From CAZBWE01 sp964568985 (GTDB lineage: Bacteria > Planctomycetota > Phycisphaerae > Sedimentisphaerales > Anaerobacaceae), in NCBI GenBank assembly GCA_964568985.1, contig CAZMSP010000105.1, positions 1 to 6,906 of the forward strand: a stretch of 6,906 nucleotides of DNA. Reading direction: 5' to 3'. The position numbers and the translations under genes are program-made. Below are positions 1-6,517 of the stretch, piece after piece; position 1 is the stretch's first letter; each line of letters opens with the position of its first letter. A model generated the notes under the pieces. That model saw only the letters and a list, made by a program, of their open reading frames with translations, made no database searches and was not told where the DNA came from.

Positions 1-32
1 AAGCTGTTTAATAAAACCTGAAATAATCTAAT

Positions 33-37
33 GGAGG
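33..37 (+). promoter_or_regulatory. Shine-Dalgarno (GGAGG) fixing the GTG start of the EF-G-like gene
   Basis: GGAGG lies 7 nt upstream of the GTG at 45. An in-frame TAA at 24-26 rules out any longer product. The ATG at 31 overlaps this site, is in another frame and reaches a stop after a few codons, so GTG 45 is the start. No promoter can be recognised in the 32 nt before it, so the gene may belong to a transcript that begins outside the window. Confidence 0.8.
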
Positions 38-44
38 CCGAAAA

Positions 45-2075
45 GTGGCTAATACCAGCGACATCCGTAACATCGTTCTTTTAGGGCACGCTTCAAGCGG
101 CAAAACCTCGCTCGCAGAGGCAATCCTGCACAAAATCGGCGCAACGAATCGTCTCGGTAGCGTTGACGACAAAACCAGCATCTGCGATTACTATGATGAA
201 GAAAAGGAGCACCAGCATTCAATCCAGTCTTCTGTAATTCACGTCGAGCACGCCGGCAAGCTGCTCAACATCATCGATACACCCGGCTCACCTGATTTTG
301 TTGGCCCTGCCATAAAGGCAATTCCTGCTGCCGAAACAGCCGTAGTAGTTATCAGTGCCGCCGCCGGCATTGAGATCAACACTCTAAAGCTCTTTGAGCT
401 GGCCAAAAACGCTCTGGTTTCGCCGCTCATCGTCATAAATAAAATCGACGCCGAAAACACCGACCTTCCCGAACTTGTTAAGGCCGTTCAGGAGACTTTC
501 GGCTCGCAATGCCGCTGCGCTAATCTACCGTCTGCGGACAAATCATCTGTCATCGACTGCATCGAGAATGATTCCGGCGAATCACCTGTGATGGATGTCG
601 CCGGCGCCCACACCGAGCTAATCGAAAGTGTCATAGAAGCGAATGATGAGCTTATGGAAAGCTATCTCGGCGGTGAGCAAATCGGTGCTGAAAAAATCGC
701 CTCGGTATTTGTCGAAGCCCTGAAATCCGGCACTTTAATCCCGATAGTTTTCACCAATGCCCGCAAAGAGGTCGGAATTACCGAGCTGCTTGATATTATT
801 GCAAAATACACTCCCTCACCTTCCCAGGCAGAGCCGGCCGTTCTTAAAGACGGCGACAAGCAAACGCAGCTAAAAGCCGACCCTGCAGGACCGTTAGCCG
901 GATTGGTATTTCGCGTCGCGTTCGACCCACGCTCAAATATGAAATACTCTACCATTCGCATTTTCAGCGGCAAAATTACTTCGGACACTAATTTACACCG
1001 CAACGACGAAAAGAAATCTATTCGGCCTGGCAACATCTTAAAATCCCAGGGCGGCGAAACCAGCCAAATCGATGCCGGTATAGCTGGTGACATCATAACG
1101 TTATCTAAAGTCGAGGAGCTGCAAATCGGAGACTTAATCCACGACGGTAATGTTGCCGGCGTCTTTGAGCAGCCGTCGGTACCGGAGCCGATGTACTCTC
1201 TGGCGCTTGAGCCTGCTTCGAGAGGAGACGAGCAAAAAATCAGCAGCGCGTTGGAGAGATTGTGCGAGGAGGACCCGTGCTTTAAGATAAAACACGACCT
1301 GCAGACAAAAGAGCTTGTTGCCAGCGGACTCGGCGATTTGCACCTGCGTATAACGCTCGAAAAGATGCAGAATCACTCCAAGCTGTCGGTAACCACAAAA
1401 GAGCCAAAGATTCCATACCGCGAAACGATTACCGCAAAAGCCGAAGGTCACTACCGCCACAAAAAGCAGACCGGTGGAGCCGGCCAGTTCGGCGAAGTCT
1501 ATCTCCGTGTAGAACCCGCTGAGCGAAATTCCGACCCGCCGCTGGACTTCAGCTGGGACATCTTCGGCGCCTCCATCCCCGGCCAATACGAACCCGCCGT
1601 CCATAAGGGCATCAACGAGGTAATGCAAGCCGGCATCGTCGGCGGCTTTCCTTTGCAGGATATACACGTTTCCATCTACGACGGCAAGCACCACCCCGTT
1701 GATTCGAAGGAAGTTGCCTTTCGGGCGGCGGGCAAAGGTGCGTTTGTCGACGCCCTGGAAAAAGCAAAGGCGGTCCTGCTTGAGCCGATAGTCAATATCG
1801 AAGTTACCGCCCCGGCAGAAAATGTCGGCGATATCGCCGGCGACCTTGCCTCAAAACGCGGAAGAGTGCAAGGCCAGGATATGCTGGCAGGCAATTTTAT
1901 CGTTATTAAAGCACAGGTGCCGTTAGCCGAAGTTACCCAGTATAACAGCCAGCTAAAAAGCGTTACCGGCGGACGCGGCAGCTACGCAATGACACTGAGC
2001 CATTATGAAATCGTCCCGCCTAATATACAACAACAAATCATCGCACAATACGCAAAGAAAAAAGAAGAAGATTGA
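45..2075 (+). CDS. Elongation factor G-like translational GTPase (EF-G-2 / EFG-II type)
   Basis: A full-length translational GTPase of 676 residues, close to the usual 670-700 of EF-G. The G domain has a P-loop GHASSGKT (14-21), a switch I stretch DYYDEEKEHQHSI (48-60), G3 DTPGSPDF (78-85) and G4 NKID (132-135). The beta-barrel domain II starts near residue 280 (GLVFRVAFDP). Domains III-V follow: a GLGDLHL motif, the domain IV entry PYRETI with the HKKQTGGAGQFGEV loop, the KEVAFRAAGKGAF stretch, and a C-terminal SHYEIVPP. EF-G family members act in the cytoplasm on the ribosome, driving translocation or related steps by GTP hydrolysis. The motifs fit the paralogous EF-G-2 class better than canonical FusA: RGIT of switch I reads QHSI, and the His after DTPG is Ser. 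A second, canonical EF-G is therefore expected elsewhere in the genome, and the exact role of this copy is uncertain. It is followed by an unrelated oxidoreductase, so context gives no help. Confidence 0.93.
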   Translation: MANTSDIRNIVLLGHASSGKTSLAEAILHKIGATNRLGSVDDKTSICDYYDEEKEHQHSIQSSVIHVEHAGKLLNIIDTPGSPDFVGPAIKAIPAAETAVVVISAAAGIEINTLKLFELAKNALVSPLIVINKIDAENTDLPELVKAVQETFGSQCRCANLPSADKSSVIDCIENDSGESPVMDVAGAHTELIESVIEANDELMESYLGGEQIGAEKIASVFVEALKSGTLIPIVFTNARKEVGITELLDIIAKYTPSPSQAEPAVLKDGDKQTQLKADPAGPLAGLVFRVAFDPRSNMKYSTIRIFSGKITSDTNLHRNDEKKSIRPGNILKSQGGETSQIDAGIAGDIITLSKVEELQIGDLIHDGNVAGVFEQPSVPEPMYSLALEPASRGDEQKISSALERLCEEDPCFKIKHDLQTKELVASGLGDLHLRITLEKMQNHSKLSVTTKEPKIPYRETITAKAEGHYRHKKQTGGAGQFGEVYLRVEPAERNSDPPLDFSWDIFGASIPGQYEPAVHKGINEVMQAGIVGGFPLQDIHVSIYDGKHHPVDSKEVAFRAAGKGAFVDALEKAKAVLLEPIVNIEVTAPAENVGDIAGDLASKRGRVQGQDMLAGNFIVIKAQVPLAEVTQYNSQLKSVTGGRGSYAMTLSHYEIVPPNIQQQIIAQYAKKKEED

Positions 2076-2079
2076 TATA

Positions 2080-2107
2080 GACTCAAGACTACAGACGACA
2101 AACCAAA
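2080..2107 (+). repeat. Short degenerate 7-bp tandem repeat in the intergenic gap
   Basis: Four consecutive 7-mers, GACTCAA, GACTACA, GACGACA and AACCAAA, begin 5 bp after the EF-G stop codon. The first three share GAC at the start and end in A; the fourth is decayed. The rest of the 91-bp gap up to 2166 shows no clear promoter, and I see no terminator hairpin after the EF-G gene. Confidence 0.5.
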
Positions 2108-2166
2108 GGCACATCTCGAATCTCGTTGAAGGAATTTTCTCTGTCAAACAGGAAAAGTGAAAAGCA

Positions 2167-3462
2167 ATGAAAGGTAAAAGAACAGACCTGCAAGATTCGA
2201 GACGGCTGAGCCGTCGGGGATTCCTGAAAGGTTCGGTGATGGCTGCCGGTGCGGCTTTGGCCTGGCCGACAATTGTACCATCCTCAGTGTTCGCAGCAGA
2301 TGCACCGAGTAACCGGATTACAATAGGCGCCATCGGTGTTGGAATAATGGGAAAAATCAATGTGCAGGAATTCCAGGGGAAATCCGGCTCGCAGGTAATC
2401 GCTCTTTGTGATGTTGACGCCGGCCATCTCCAGGAGGCCAGGCAGTTAACAGGGCTGGATAAAAAAGCGTGCTATAAAGACTTTCGTGAGCTTTTACAGC
2501 GTGATGATATCGACGCGATTGTAAATACAACACCCGACCACTGGCATGTGCCGATTTCGATTGCAGCGGTCCGGGCGGGCAAGGATGTGTATTGCGAAAA
2601 GCCGCTTACTCTGACGATAGCCGAAGGCCGTGCGCTTGTGGATGAGGTGAAGCGGTACGGGGCAATACTGCAGAGCGGCTCTCAGCAAAGATCATCTGAT
2701 AATTTCCGCTTTGCCTGCGAGCTGGTTCGCAACGGCAGGATAGGCGAAGTGCATACGGTGCTGGTGATGATTCCCAGCAATAACAGAGGATGCGAGCCGA
2801 CCTGGACGCCGGAGCCGGTCCCGGAGGGTTTCGATTATGACCTCTGGCTCGGCCATGCTCCGTGGGCGCCGTACCACCATCAGCGATGCCATTATCAATT
2901 CAAATTTATATTCGATTATGGCGGCGGGCAGTTAACCAACTGGGGGGCGCATCATATCGATATAGCCCAGTGGGGCCTTGGGACGGATGATACCGGGCCG
3001 GTCAAGATAACTGGAGAAGGGGTGTTTCCGGAGACGGGGCTTTTTACAACGGCGAAAAAGGTGAAATTCGAGGCCAAATATGCCAACGGTGTCAAATTAG
3101 TATGCAGAACCGGCGGCTCAAATACGAGGTTTGTCGGGTCGGATGGATGGATAGATGTGAGCAGAGAAGGCATGATATGCAGGCCGGAGTCGCTGAAACA
3201 GGAAACTATTAAGCCGGATGAAATCCACCTTTATAAAAGCCGTGACCACATACAGAACTTTCTGGACTGCGTTAAGAGCCGAAAGGAGCCGATTGCCCCG
3301 GCTGAGGTCGGGCACCGTACGGCTACTATCTGTCATCTGGGTAATATTGCAATGCTGCTTAAGCGTAAGCTGAAATGGGACCCGGCCAAAGAAAACTTTG
3401 TCGGTGATGAGGTTGCCAATCGAATGCTCCAGCGGTCAAGACGAGCGCCATGGAGATTATAA
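2167..3462 (+). CDS. Tat-exported Gfo/Idh/MocA family oxidoreductase
   Basis: A 431-residue NAD(P)-dependent oxidoreductase predicted to act outside the cytoplasmic membrane. The N-terminus is a twin-arginine signal, SRRGFLKG at 15-22, followed by an Ala-rich hydrophobic stretch and a likely cleavage site after VFA (41-43). The Rossmann fold follows: ITIGAIGVGIMG (51-62) with the glycines of the dinucleotide loop, CDVD (81-84), TTPDHWHVP (121-129) and EKP (144-146), whose Lys is the usual catalytic residue of the family. The C-terminal half holds GGGQLTNWGAHHIDIAQWG (252-270), the His/Asp motif of the substrate domain. Family members oxidise or isomerise sugars, inositols and related polyols; the substrate cannot be read from the sequence. 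An in-frame TGA at 2158-2160 makes ATG 2167 the earliest start. The ribosome site is weak (GGA at 2151-2153, 13 nt away). Exported paralogues of this type are very numerous in Planctomycetota. It stands alone, with no sugar-utilisation neighbours here. Confidence 0.93.
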   Translation: MKGKRTDLQDSRRLSRRGFLKGSVMAAGAALAWPTIVPSSVFAADAPSNRITIGAIGVGIMGKINVQEFQGKSGSQVIALCDVDAGHLQEARQLTGLDKKACYKDFRELLQRDDIDAIVNTTPDHWHVPISIAAVRAGKDVYCEKPLTLTIAEGRALVDEVKRYGAILQSGSQQRSSDNFRFACELVRNGRIGEVHTVLVMIPSNNRGCEPTWTPEPVPEGFDYDLWLGHAPWAPYHHQRCHYQFKFIFDYGGGQLTNWGAHHIDIAQWGLGTDDTGPVKITGEGVFPETGLFTTAKKVKFEAKYANGVKLVCRTGGSNTRFVGSDGWIDVSREGMICRPESLKQETIKPDEIHLYKSRDHIQNFLDCVKSRKEPIAPAEVGHRTATICHLGNIAMLLKRKLKWDPAKENFVGDEVANRMLQRSRRAPWRL

Positions 3463-3464
3463 AG

Positions 3465-3519
3465 ACACGGACGGACACGGACTTGTTAGACACTGATTTA
3501 CACGGATTAACACTGATTA
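3465..3519 (+). repeat. Phased 10-bp degenerate tandem repeat (ACACKGAYTW-like)
   Basis: Five 10-bp units begin at 3465, 3475, 3490, 3500 and 3510: ACACGGACGG, ACACGGACTT, ACACTGATTT, ACACGGATTA and ACACTGATTA. Units 2 and 3 are separated by exactly half a period (GTTAG, 3485-3489). A related CCACGAATAGG follows at 3524-3534. The array starts 2 bp after the oxidoreductase stop codon, in the spacer between two convergent genes. It does not form a good hairpin and has no T-tract, so it is not an ordinary terminator. Confidence 0.7.
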
Positions 3520-3612
3520 TTGGCCACGAATAGGTTGAGGGTTTCTGCCCATGGCACAAGTTTGATATGAAGTTAGCATACCGGAGAAGATTAATCAACA
3601 ATACGTTTCATC

Positions 3613-3855
3613 TTATCCTACTATCGCCAGGGCAATATAGGGAATGAGATTGAACACCATAAAAAAGATCTTGAACAACCCGATGAAAGAGTAGATTGCT
3701 ACGTTGAAGGCTTCCCTGGAGATTGGGAACCATCTGCTGTGTGCTCGATAGACCCAATCACCTGCGCAGGCACAAATCAGGGACGAGAGAATCAGCAATG
3801 CCCCGTCAATAATCGTGCACCACATGAAGAAAGCCCGGACGGTAATAATATCCAT
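3613..3855 (-). CDS. Small two-to-three-span membrane protein, DUF6868-like
   Basis: An 80-residue, very hydrophobic protein of unknown function. The first membrane segment covers about residues 12-32 (IIDGALLILSSLICACAG). A short polar loop with the motif YRAHSRWFPISREAF (36-50) comes next, then a second hydrophobic stretch of about 28 residues from AIYSF to the C-terminus (FKIFFMVFNLIPYIALAIVG). The order FFxWCTxI..., then RWFPxSREAF, then the closing KIFFxVFNLIPYIAL matches my memory of the DUF6868 family of short inner-membrane proteins, which has no assigned role. The start is well supported: AAGGAG at 3863-3868 lies 7 nt from the ATG, and a promoter lies further upstream. The gene is monocistronic, convergent with the oxidoreductase and divergent from the hflK operon. 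That it is real rests on the ribosome site, the promoter and the family-like sequence together; the family name is from recall. Confidence 0.8.
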   Translation of the reverse strand: MDIITVRAFFMWCTIIDGALLILSSLICACAGDWVYRAHSRWFPISREAFNVAIYSFIGLFKIFFMVFNLIPYIALAIVG

Positions 3856-3920
3856 AGTGTTTCTCCTTTTTCCCGTGCGTATTTAACATAATAATATACA
3901 ACGCTTTTTGATAGTAAGAT

Positions 3921-3949
3921 ATTATACCGGAAAAGATAGGTTGGCAATA
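3921..3949 (-). promoter_or_regulatory. Sigma-70-type promoter for the DUF6868-like gene
   Basis: On the minus strand a perfect TATAAT -10 box (3921-3926) is preceded by TATTGC at 3944-3949 with 17-bp spacing, or by TTGCCA at 3942-3947 with 15-bp spacing. The start site would be near 3914, giving a leader of about 60 nt that contains the AAGGAG ribosome site. The -10 box is convincing; the -35 box is only approximate. Confidence 0.6.
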
Positions 3950-4195
3950 GATTATTACCTGGCAAGTCTTTTATTCTCTGCACTCAATTGCGCCGAGGCA
4001 GGCAAGAGCGGGGCATTGCCTTTGTTGTGCTGCTGAATTATAATATCCCTGGGCCCCGTGCTTTCCGGCGTAAGCCATCCCGGCGATTGCTTGCCTCCGC
4101 CCCCTTGTCTTCTGTCGAAGACAGAAAGGGGGCAAGTCGAGGCAGCAGGCAAAAGCAATGGACTCGGCCAGCCCAGTGCATGAAAAAAATTGTCC
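3950..4195. other. Intergenic region between divergent promoters, no convincing gene
   Basis: These roughly 250 bp lie between the leftward promoter and the rightward hflK promoter. Open frames of about 100 codons exist on both strands, but their products are low-complexity, Arg/Pro/Ser-rich and lack ribosome sites, so I do not call them genes. The stretch is much richer in GC than the flanking promoter DNA. It holds related copies of a GAGGCAxGCAA word: 3995-4018 and 4139-4161 in direct orientation, and an inverted partial copy around 4086-4097. GGCAAGTC occurs at both 3961 and 4131. This suggests a degenerate repeat element inserted between two promoters, but I cannot assign it to a known family. 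Confidence 0.5.
4086..4159. repeat. GC-rich imperfect palindrome (stem-loop)
   Basis: A long hairpin can be drawn. The inner stem TTCTGTC (4110-4116) pairs with GACAGAA (4120-4126) across a GAA loop. The next stem GCCCCCT (4099-4105) pairs with AGGGGGC (4127-4133), with a 4-nt bulge (4106-4109) on one side. Weaker outer pairings are GCCTC (4093-4097) with GAGGC (4139-4143) and ATTGC (4086-4090) with GCAAT (4155-4159). The two inner stems give 14 perfect base pairs. No T-tract follows on either strand, so it is not a standard intrinsic terminator. It ends about 37 bp upstream of the hflK promoter. Confidence 0.7.
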
Positions 4196-4224
4196 TTGAC
4201 AGTCAAAAAAACATTCAGTATTGT
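4196..4224 (+). promoter_or_regulatory. Near-consensus sigma-70 promoter for the hflK-hflC operon
   Basis: A perfect TTGACA -35 box (4196-4201) is followed by an optimal 17-bp spacer containing an A6-7 run, then the -10 box TATTGT (4219-4224, four of six consensus bases). Transcription would start near 4231, leaving an untranslated leader of about 90 nt before the ATG at 4322. I see no strong secondary structure in that leader. Confidence 0.7.
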
Positions 4225-4321
4225 GATATTCAAAGAATTGTACATTACGTTCCGCAAGTATCCGGGAGAAAAACCACTATGCTGACCATTTATTAACGCT
4301 TTTTTATGGCAGGGCTAAAAT

Positions 4322-5428
4322 ATGGAAATTACGGATTTATTGGAAGCTATAAAAGGACCTCACAAGCCGATTGACGCGAAAAAACTGTCAGGATTGATTA
4401 CGGTAGTGGTTTTAGTTGTAGCGGCGGTCATTCTGGTGAAGACGGCGATTTACACTATACCCACTGATTCAGCCGGCGTCATACAACAATTCGGAAAGTA
4501 CAGCCGAACAACTGAACCGGGCATACATCTGATGCTGCCTTTCGGTATCGAAACCGCTACCGCGGTTCCGGTCAAAAAGGTGCAAAAAGAGGAATTCGGC
4601 TTCAGAACACTCGAAGCGGGCGTGGATTCGAGATATCTCGGAGTCGAAGAAATAGATGCCGGCAGATCGAGTTCCGGGGATTTAATGAGATTAATAGAAG
4701 AAAGTGGCGAAAGGTTCTCAAGAAGAGGAACCAGCCGGCTGGTTGAAATGGCCAAAGAGATACTTAAAGGCGAATACATAATGCTGACCGGTGACCTGAA
4801 CATAACCGACGTCGAATGGATAGTTCAGTACAAAATAAAAGACGCCAGGAATTACCTGTTTAATGTAAAAGAGCCCAAACATACAATAAGGGATGCCAGC
4901 CAGGCAGTAATGAGGCAGCTTATAGGAAATGGAAGTGTGGATGAGGCCATAACCATTGGAAGGATAGAATACGAAGTTGCCGCCAAGGAAATGTTACAGA
5001 AGCTGCTCGATGAGTATGAGACCGGAATTTATATCGTTACGGTCAAGCTCCAGTCGTCCAATCCTCCTCAGAGGGTAAGGCCTACCTTTAACGAAGTAAA
5101 CAAGGCCCTGCAGCAAAAGGAGCAGAGAATCAACGAAGCAATGAAGGTCTACAACGAGGCCATTCCAAAAACCAGAGGCCAAGCGAAAAAAATGATAGAG
5201 TCTGCTAAAGGTTACGCAGCCGAGAGAGTCAACGAAGCTCAGGGCGATATTGCCAAGTTCAGGAAAATCTACGAGGAATATAAAAAGGCGCCGGATATAA
5301 CAAAGCAGAGAATGTATCTGGAAACAATGGCCAAATTGCTTCCTCAGATACCCGAAAAATGGATTATTGAACAAGGTGGAGCGGAAGGTGGAATCCTGAT
5401 GAAGCTCAACCTTGAGAATCAACGATGA
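4322..5428 (+). CDS. hflK: HflK-like SPFH-domain membrane protein
   Basis: A 368-residue protein with a short polar N-terminus (1-22), one membrane span (about 23-44) and a large soluble SPFH (band 7) part. Family signatures: GVIQQFGKY (52-60), EPGIHLMLPF (65-74), MLTGDLNITDVEWIVQYKI (154-172), RDASQAVMRQLIG (190-202), a charged helical stretch of about 255-320 with VNEAQGDIAKF (303-313), and APDITKQRMYLETMAKLLP (323-341), as in HflK. In Escherichia coli HflK and HflC form a cage around the FtsH protease and modulate membrane-protein degradation; the same partnership is inferred here, although ftsH is not in the window. The Gly/Pro-rich N-terminal region of E. coli HflK is missing. An extra charged segment (about 97-150) separates EFGFRT from the MLTGD strand. 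AGGG at 4311-4314 lies 7 nt before the ATG. It is the first gene of an operon with hflC. Confidence 0.9.
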   Translation: MEITDLLEAIKGPHKPIDAKKLSGLITVVVLVVAAVILVKTAIYTIPTDSAGVIQQFGKYSRTTEPGIHLMLPFGIETATAVPVKKVQKEEFGFRTLEAGVDSRYLGVEEIDAGRSSSGDLMRLIEESGERFSRRGTSRLVEMAKEILKGEYIMLTGDLNITDVEWIVQYKIKDARNYLFNVKEPKHTIRDASQAVMRQLIGNGSVDEAITIGRIEYEVAAKEMLQKLLDEYETGIYIVTVKLQSSNPPQRVRPTFNEVNKALQQKEQRINEAMKVYNEAIPKTRGQAKKMIESAKGYAAERVNEAQGDIAKFRKIYEEYKKAPDITKQRMYLETMAKLLPQIPEKWIIEQGGAEGGILMKLNLENQR

Positions 5429-5473
5429 AAACGCTCAGGAAAAATAAGGAAAACTGAAAGCGAGGAAATAAAA

Positions 5474-6517
5474 ATGGGTCGTATTATCACAATAGTGCTT
5501 CTTATAGTCATCGCCATAATACTTTCTTCTTCGATGTACATTGTAGACGAGACTCAGCAGGCGGTCGTAACTCAATTCGGAAAACCCATTACAGTAGTCA
5601 TTAATCCAATAGAGGGCAGAAGAACAAAAGAAACTTTGGCCAGATTGAAAGATAAATACACGAAAGAAGGGATTGCAGTTGCAGAAGGCGCGGGATTGAG
5701 ACTCAAAGTGCCCTTCATACAAAGGGTACGAAAATTCGAAAGAAGACTGCTAAGGTGGAATGGTTACCCTGAACAAATCCCGACAAAAGACAAAAAATAC
5801 ATCCGGGTCGATTCCACGGCACGATGGTACATCGAAGACCCACTTCAATTTTTAAGGTCCGTAGGTACGGAAGAGCAGGCCCACGCACGGCTTGATGATA
5901 TTATTGATTCAAGCACGAGAAACTCTATAACGAAAAGAGACCTTCTCGAGATAGTCAGGACAGATAACCGCGAGATGAGGGTGGCTGAAGAGGAACTCCA
6001 AGAAACAACTAAAGTAGGCAGGGTAACGGAAGGGCGACCCGAAATAGTGGCTGAAATAACAGAAGCCTCAAAAAAAGCATGTGAAGAATACGGCATAGGA
6101 ATACACAGCTCCGGCGTTCTAATCAAGGGCCTTATCTATGTACAGGACGTTAAAACAAAAGTAGAAGACAGAATGATTGAAGAAAGATTGAGGATAGCCA
6201 AGAAATACACATCAGAGGGTGAAGGTGAATTCGAGAGGATTATGGGAAACAGGGAAAGAGAAGTGAAAACTATTCTGTCTGAGGCCTACAAAACCGCAAA
6301 AGAAATTGAAGGAGCTGCCGATGCCCAGGCAACACAGATTTATGCAGGAGGCTTTGGGATAGACCCGGACTTTTACAGATTCTGGAAGACCCTCGAACTT
6401 TACGAGCAATATATAGGCGGTGCGAAAACCAGACTAATCCTCGGCGCAGACAATCCCCTGTTTGAGTTAATCAAGGGTGAAATTCTTGGAACCAAGGATG
6501 ATTCTGCAGGGCAGTGA
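5474..6517 (+). CDS. hflC: HflC-like SPFH-domain membrane protein
   Basis: A 347-residue partner of the preceding HflK-like protein. It has an N-terminal membrane span or uncleaved signal anchor (about 4-20), the SPFH start DETQQAVVTQFGKP (25-38), GLRLKVPFIQRV (74-85), the strand IRVDSTARWYIEDP (110-123), a charged helical region (about 225-290) with YTSEGEGEFERI (245-256), and the HflC-type C-terminal motif DPDFYRFWKTLELYE (297-311). The bulk of the protein should lie on the outer face of the cytoplasmic membrane, as in E. coli. An insert of about 20 residues or more, basic and helical in look (about 45-68, RRTKETLARLKDKYTK), separates FGKP from the GLRLKVPF strand. AGGA at 5463-5466 lies 7 nt upstream of the ATG. 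Only 45 bp separate it from hflK, with no terminator between, and its stop codon overlaps the start of the next gene, which fits one transcript. Confidence 0.9.
   Translation: MGRIITIVLLIVIAIILSSSMYIVDETQQAVVTQFGKPITVVINPIEGRRTKETLARLKDKYTKEGIAVAEGAGLRLKVPFIQRVRKFERRLLRWNGYPEQIPTKDKKYIRVDSTARWYIEDPLQFLRSVGTEEQAHARLDDIIDSSTRNSITKRDLLEIVRTDNREMRVAEEELQETTKVGRVTEGRPEIVAEITEASKKACEEYGIGIHSSGVLIKGLIYVQDVKTKVEDRMIEERLRIAKKYTSEGEGEFERIMGNREREVKTILSEAYKTAKEIEGAADAQATQIYAGGFGIDPDFYRFWKTLELYEQYIGGAKTRLILGADNPLFELIKGEILGTKDDSAGQ
6508..6511 (+). promoter_or_regulatory. AGGG ribosome site that may shift the start of the small gene to GTG 6520
   Basis: AGGG sits inside the last codons of hflC. It is only 2 nt from the GTG at 6514, too close for normal initiation, but 8 nt from the in-frame GTG at 6520. 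Start at 6514 would be by stop-start coupling (GTGA overlap), start at 6520 by this ribosome site. The two products differ by two residues. Confidence 0.45.

Noticed and set aside
1134..1694. A long minus-strand frame (186 codons) inside the EF-G-like gene
   Set aside because: It is fully covered by the conserved EF-G domains on the plus strand and its product shows no recognisable domain; it is an antisense shadow.
3465..3519. The 10-bp repeat considered as a CRISPR array or replication-origin iterons
   Set aside because: The units are far too short and lack spacers for CRISPR, and there is no replication gene or DnaA-box cluster nearby to support an origin.
4099..4133. The strong hairpin considered as an intrinsic terminator
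   Set aside because: No run of T follows on either strand, and no gene ends next to it.
3955..4257. A 100-codon minus-strand frame in the same intergenic region
   Set aside because: It is low in complexity (Pro/Gly/Ser), lacks a Shine-Dalgarno and covers the hflK promoter and palindrome; no family resemblance is seen.
3988..4296. A 102-codon plus-strand frame overlapping the hflK promoter
   Set aside because: It has no ribosome site, its product is Arg/Ser-rich with no domain-like pattern, and it runs through the palindrome and across the promoter. Such frames are expected by chance in GC-rich repeats.
4994..5422. A 142-codon minus-strand frame inside hflK
   Set aside because: It mirrors the charged helical part of HflK, has no credible ribosome site and no family features.
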